Shown here one piece after another: positions 6,282 through 8,553 of a stretch of DNA of 8,553 bases (within the stretch, counting starts at the first letter, position 1; every line of letters begins with the position of its first letter). The position numbers were made by a program, and so were the translations under genes. The notes beneath the pieces are model-generated. The model saw nothing but the letters and a program-made list of their open reading frames with translations. It did no database searches and was not told the DNA's origin. Origin of the DNA: an uncultured Prevotella sp. (GTDB lineage: Bacteria > Bacteroidota > Bacteroidia > Bacteroidales > Bacteroidaceae); NCBI GenBank assembly GCA_934230685.1, contig CAKQFF010000075.1, forward strand, positions 1 through 8,553. Direction: 5' to 3'.

Positions 6282-6972
6282 TTGCAGCACCTCCATTTCT
6301 GAAAGCCGATGAACCCGTGAGGTTTCTCAGCAGTATCTTCCGCTCGGCTTTGTACTCCGAACCGATGAATCCCAGTCGCAGGAGAAAGCAGCGGAATGCG
6401 TACTTATCGTTGTCGATTTCCTTTTCCTTAGCCGTAACTCGCTTTGCATTTGTGGCGAGTTCGCAGAGTGCTGAAATAAAATGCGTGTATGCCTTGCATT
6501 CATCAGCACCGCAGTTTGCGAACCAGGTAAACTTCACCGTGCTGTCCGTGACCTCAATCGACAGGCTATCCACCGCTAAGGCTCTGCGGATAAGTCTGCC
6601 TTTTGCGTCAAGCAGCTTGGTGAGGTTTCCGACCGCTGTGCTTTCAAGCGGAACTTCCACTGTAAGCCCCACAGTTTTGCCGTGTTCAGCGCTGTCGGCG
6701 GCTGCGGGTACTTTCTCGGTATCCGTTTCCGGCGGTTCTGTAGCGGCATTCTCGGCGATAAATCCGCGCTCCGCAAGGAATTCAAGCAGGTCCTCGATTT
6801 CTTCGCTGTCGGCTCTATCATCAAATTCAAGGTTGCCCTCACGGGTCACAGTGAAGTAGTCGATTCGGTATGCGTAGGTCGGGGTCCTCATGTAAACTGC
6901 GTCCGCTCCCGTGAACTCGCTGATGGCTTTTACAAGCGGTTTTCTGTCCTGCGCGTTGTAGTAAATTGTCAT
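6265..6972 (-). CDS. 'Virulence-related' phage protein with amidoligase-like C-terminal region
   Basis: This 235-residue protein belongs to a group often annotated 'virulence-related protein' in Clostridia prophages; I know of no evidence for virulence. Residues 1-72 form an N-terminal domain (KPLVKAISEFTGADAVYMRT, then YRIDYFTVTREGNLEFDD). Residues 75-98 are an acidic, Ala/Pro/Glu-rich linker. Residues 101-150 form a second domain (VGLTVEVPLESTAVGNLTKL onward). Residues 188-227 match residues 274-313 of the amidoligase at 23 of 40 positions without gaps, sharing LLRLGFIG and AFRNG. Weaker similarity starts near TVKFTWF (145-151), aligned to amidoligase TIEFRLF. There Glu and Arg are replaced by Lys147 and Thr149, suggesting an inactive relative or partner. 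The ATG at 6972 has GGAGG about 9 nt upstream; the longer frame to 7017 crosses promoter C and was rejected. Confidence 0.87.
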   Translation of the reverse strand: MTIYYNAQDRKPLVKAISEFTGADAVYMRTPTYAYRIDYFTVTREGNLEFDDRADSEEIEDLLEFLAERGFIAENAATEPPETDTEKVPAAADSAEHGKTVGLTVEVPLESTAVGNLTKLLDAKGRLIRRALAVDSLSIEVTDSTVKFTWFANCGADECKAYTHFISALCELATNAKRVTAKEKEIDNDKYAFRCFLLRLGFIGSEYKAERKILLRNLTGSSAFRNGGAANEASE

Positions 6973-6995
6973 GGCATTTGCCCTCCTTTGCGTAC

Positions 6996-7024
6996 ATATT
7001 AACTCTGAAAGGCACATATATCAA
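6996..7024 (-). promoter_or_regulatory. Repeat promoter, copy C (before the 'virulence-related' gene)
   Basis: The minus strand reads TTGATA (7024-7019), 17 bp, TAATAT (7001-6996), then GTAC. The conserved block spans 6992-7046, with a 2-nt insertion upstream of the -35 box and a 2-nt deletion downstream of the -10 relative to copies A and B. The predicted start near 6989 lies only about 17 nt before the ATG, so the leader holds little more than the ribosome binding site. Confidence 0.83.
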
Positions 7025-7058
7025 GCCGTATTACTACACAATATTTTCAGGGGTTAGC

Positions 7059-7073
7059 TGTGTACAGTACACA
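7059..7073. repeat. Perfect 15-bp palindrome upstream of promoter C
   Basis: TGTGTAC, one central A, then GTACACA. The arms are exact reverse complements. The same half-site (GTACACA) occurs on both sides of promoter A (4156-4162 and 4210-4216) and once next to the -10 of promoter B (5970-5976). It sits between the methylase stop and promoter C, so it may be an operator for the promoter family. No regulator gene is seen in the window. Confidence 0.55.
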
Positions 7074-7083
7074 ATCAGTAGAA

Positions 7084-8322
7084 TTATTCTGCTGGAATGT
7101 CCAGTTCGGAATAAGCAATCGTCTTTCCGTCACGAACCACAGACACATTCTCCGCAGAACCTACCTGCTCAATATACCTCTTCACGATTACATCACAGAA
7201 TTTTTCATCAAGTTCGATGGTGTGGCAGATTCTGTTCGTCTGCTCACAAGCGATAAGCGTACTGCCAGAGCCGCCGAACGGGTCAAGGACGATACAGTTG
7301 CTCATGCTTGAATTCTTTATGGGGTAGGCAATAAGCGGAATCGGCTTCATTGTCGGGTGGTCGCCGTTCTTTTTCGGCTTGTCAAACTCCCATATTGTCG
7401 TCTGCTTGCGGTCGGAGTACCACTGATGCTTGCCGTTTTTCTTCCAGCCGAACAGGCACGGCTCGTGCTGCCACTGATACGGCGAACGACCGAGAACCAG
7501 CGACTGCTTCTTCCAGATACACGTTCCGGAGAGATAGAAACCCGCATCGGAGAATGCTTTTCTGAAATTCAACCCCTCTGTATCTGCGTGGAAAACATAG
7601 ATGCTTGCATCGTTCGCCATGACTTTCTCCATGCAGGTGAAAGCGTCAAGCAGGAACTGATAGAACTTATCATTTTCAAGATTATCGTTCTTGATTTTTC
7701 CTGCCGAACCCTCATAATTCACATTGTAGGGCGGGTCGGTAACTACCAGGTTTGCCTGTTTTCCGTTCATAAGAACTTCGTAGGTTTCCGGCTTGGTGCT
7801 GTCGCCGCAGACAAGTCTGTGGTTTCCGAGCAGCCAAAGGTCGCCGGGTTTTGTTATGCAAGGTTTTCCCAATTCACCATCAACATCGAAATCATCGTCC
7901 TTGGTATCGGAATCCTCGTCAAAGAATGCGGCGAGTTCCTTTTCATCAAAGCCCGTCAGACCGAGGTCGAAATCGTCTGCCTGCAAAGCTTCAATTTCAA
8001 CTTTCAGCATTTCCTCGTCCCAACCTGCATCGAGAGCCATTCTGTTGTCGGCGATTATGTACGCTTTCTTCTGAACTGGTGTGAGGTAATCAACAAATAC
8101 GCAAGGCACTTCGGAGATATTTTCTGCCTTGGCGGCAAGAATTCTTCCGTGACCTGCTATGACGTTGAAATCCCTGTCGATTATAACGGGATTTATAAAC
8201 CCGAACTCACGTAGTGAGGAACGCAATTTGTTCAGCTGTTCCGGCGAGTGGGTTCGGGCATTGTTGACGTATGGTATCAGCTTATCTATCTGGACAAGCT
8301 GCATTTCACTGGTCGTATTCAT
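7084..8322 (-). CDS. ParB-like nuclease domain fused to DNA methyltransferase (N6-adenine or N4-cytosine type)
   Basis: This 412-residue protein has two domains. Residues 8-100 are a ParB/Srx-type domain: VQIDKLIPYVNNARTHS, NPVIIDRDFNVIAGHGRILA (44-63, with GHGR) and VDYLTPVQKKAYIIADNRMA. An acidic linker (about 130-150, DEDSDTKDDDFDVD) follows. The methylase has catalytic motif IV TDPPY (195-199), HPTMKP (322-327), and the SAM-binding motif I LDPFGGSGST (346-355). Motif IV before motif I is the beta-class order. No target-recognition specificity can be read from the sequence. Such fusions are common in Firmicute phages beside packaging genes and may protect phage DNA from host restriction or mark it for packaging. 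The ATG at 8322 has AAGGAG upstream with 9 nt spacing and overlaps the stop of the preceding small gene as ATGA. Confidence 0.95.
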   Translation of the reverse strand: MNTTSEMQLVQIDKLIPYVNNARTHSPEQLNKLRSSLREFGFINPVIIDRDFNVIAGHGRILAAKAENISEVPCVFVDYLTPVQKKAYIIADNRMALDAGWDEEMLKVEIEALQADDFDLGLTGFDEKELAAFFDEDSDTKDDDFDVDGELGKPCITKPGDLWLLGNHRLVCGDSTKPETYEVLMNGKQANLVVTDPPYNVNYEGSAGKIKNDNLENDKFYQFLLDAFTCMEKVMANDASIYVFHADTEGLNFRKAFSDAGFYLSGTCIWKKQSLVLGRSPYQWQHEPCLFGWKKNGKHQWYSDRKQTTIWEFDKPKKNGDHPTMKPIPLIAYPIKNSSMSNCIVLDPFGGSGSTLIACEQTNRICHTIELDEKFCDVIVKRYIEQVGSAENVSVVRDGKTIAYSELDIPAE

Positions 8323-8480
8323 CTGACGTTTCTCCTTTTCAGAACCTTGTGCAGACCCTTGCGGGCGTCCGCAGTATTTCCTTTAACAGCCTGTCCCTTG
8401 ATTGTTCGGTATTGCTGTACGGTAAGGTTCGGACGGTTGCCTTTGAGTTCTCTGAAAAAATCTATTATGTCCTTTGACAT
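8319..8480 (-). CDS. Small basic protein of unknown function, coupled to the methylase
   Basis: A 53-residue reading frame starts at an ATG (8480) with AAAGGA 7 nt upstream and ends in a TGA overlapping the methylase ATG (ATGA). The protein begins MSKDIIDFFRELKGNRPNLT and continues VQQYRTIKGQAVKGNTADAR to a very basic C-terminus (KVLKRRNVR). It looks mostly helical with many Lys and Arg and could bind nucleic acid, but no named family was recognised. The strong ribosome binding site and the tight packing on both sides support it as real despite its length. Confidence 0.75.
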   Translation of the reverse strand: MSKDIIDFFRELKGNRPNLTVQQYRTIKGQAVKGNTADARKGLHKVLKRRNVR

Positions 8481-8484
8481 AGCG

Positions 8485-8553
8485 TTATCCTTTCCTGGAA
8501 CGCAAGAGCCGTTCCATTGAATCGTTCAAATCATCACCGACTGGCTCGGTGCA
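8485..8553 (-). CDS. C-terminal end of an unidentified upstream gene (partial)
   Basis: Of the three minus-strand frames at the window edge only this one stays open, giving about 22 residues, with DDLNDSMERLLRSRKG at the end and a TAA stop at 8485-8487, 4 nt before the next ATG. The spacing fits the compact operon. The fragment is too short to identify. Small terminase subunits are often found near this place in such phages, but nothing in the fragment shows that. Confidence 0.5.
   Translation of the reverse strand, partial: CTEPVGDDLNDSMERLLRSRKG

Noticed and set aside
6203..6859. Plus-strand Ser-rich frame opposite the 'virulence-related' gene
   Set aside because: Low-complexity Ser/Ala/Val composition produced by reading the complement of Glu/Ala-rich codons; no start signal.
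1..8553. CRISPR array, tRNA, rRNA, insertion sequence or attachment site
   Set aside because: No regularly spaced repeats beyond the three promoter copies, no cloverleaf-like segment, no transposase or integrase motif in any frame. The promoter copies are 1-2 kb apart and each abuts a gene start, so they are not an array.

Overview
The window is about 8.5 kb of a tailed-phage (siphovirus-like, HK97-type) genome or prophage. Every convincing gene lies on the minus strand, so the biological order runs from position 8553 down to 1. The host is most likely a Clostridia-class Firmicute, plausibly a gut Oscillospiraceae or Lachnospiraceae. That inference rests on strong GGAGG-type ribosome binding sites, family content typical of Clostridia prophages (DUF4314, amidoligase plus AIG2-like cyclotransferase, 'virulence-related' protein, ParB-methylase) and moderate GC content. 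No integrase, tRNA or rRNA gene is present, so phage and prophage cannot be told apart here.

Layout in transcription order. (1) 8553-7084: the tail end of an unidentified gene, a 53-residue basic protein, and a ParB-like/DNA methyltransferase fusion, tightly packed (3-nt gap, then an ATGA overlap). (2) 6972-6057: a 'virulence-related' protein and a DUF4314 protein. (3) 5934-4221: an amidoligase, an AIG2/gamma-glutamylcyclotransferase-like protein and a small zinc-ribbon protein. (4) 4128-3886: a small DUF7678-type protein. (5) 3830-2229: terminase large subunit. (6) 2157-1541: a Phd/YefM-ParE/RelE toxin-antitoxin pair. (7) 1461-106: portal protein. (8) 209-1: start of a ClpP-type prohead protease, cut by the window edge.

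The most notable structure is regulatory. Modules 2, 3 and 4 are each preceded by a copy of the same roughly 55-bp promoter repeat (TTGATA or TTGCTA, exactly 17 bp, TAATAT, with conserved flanks), with the start codon only about 17-35 nt past the predicted transcription start. The accessory block between the methylase and the terminase therefore appears to have its own co-regulated promoter set. The amidoligase and the 'virulence-related' protein also share a clearly homologous C-terminal region, and in the latter the aligned catalytic-region residues look lost. Together with the cyclotransferase this resembles a peptide or amide modification system of unknown substrate.

The toxin-antitoxin pair sits between the terminase and portal genes, which are usually adjacent. 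It has its own consensus promoter, its own terminator and visibly AT-richer DNA, the signature of a 'moron' insertion. A second clear terminator hairpin lies just before the terminase ribosome binding site. Most start codons given here were moved downstream of the longest reading frame, because the longer versions begin at GTG or TTG, lack a ribosome binding site, or run through a promoter or terminator.
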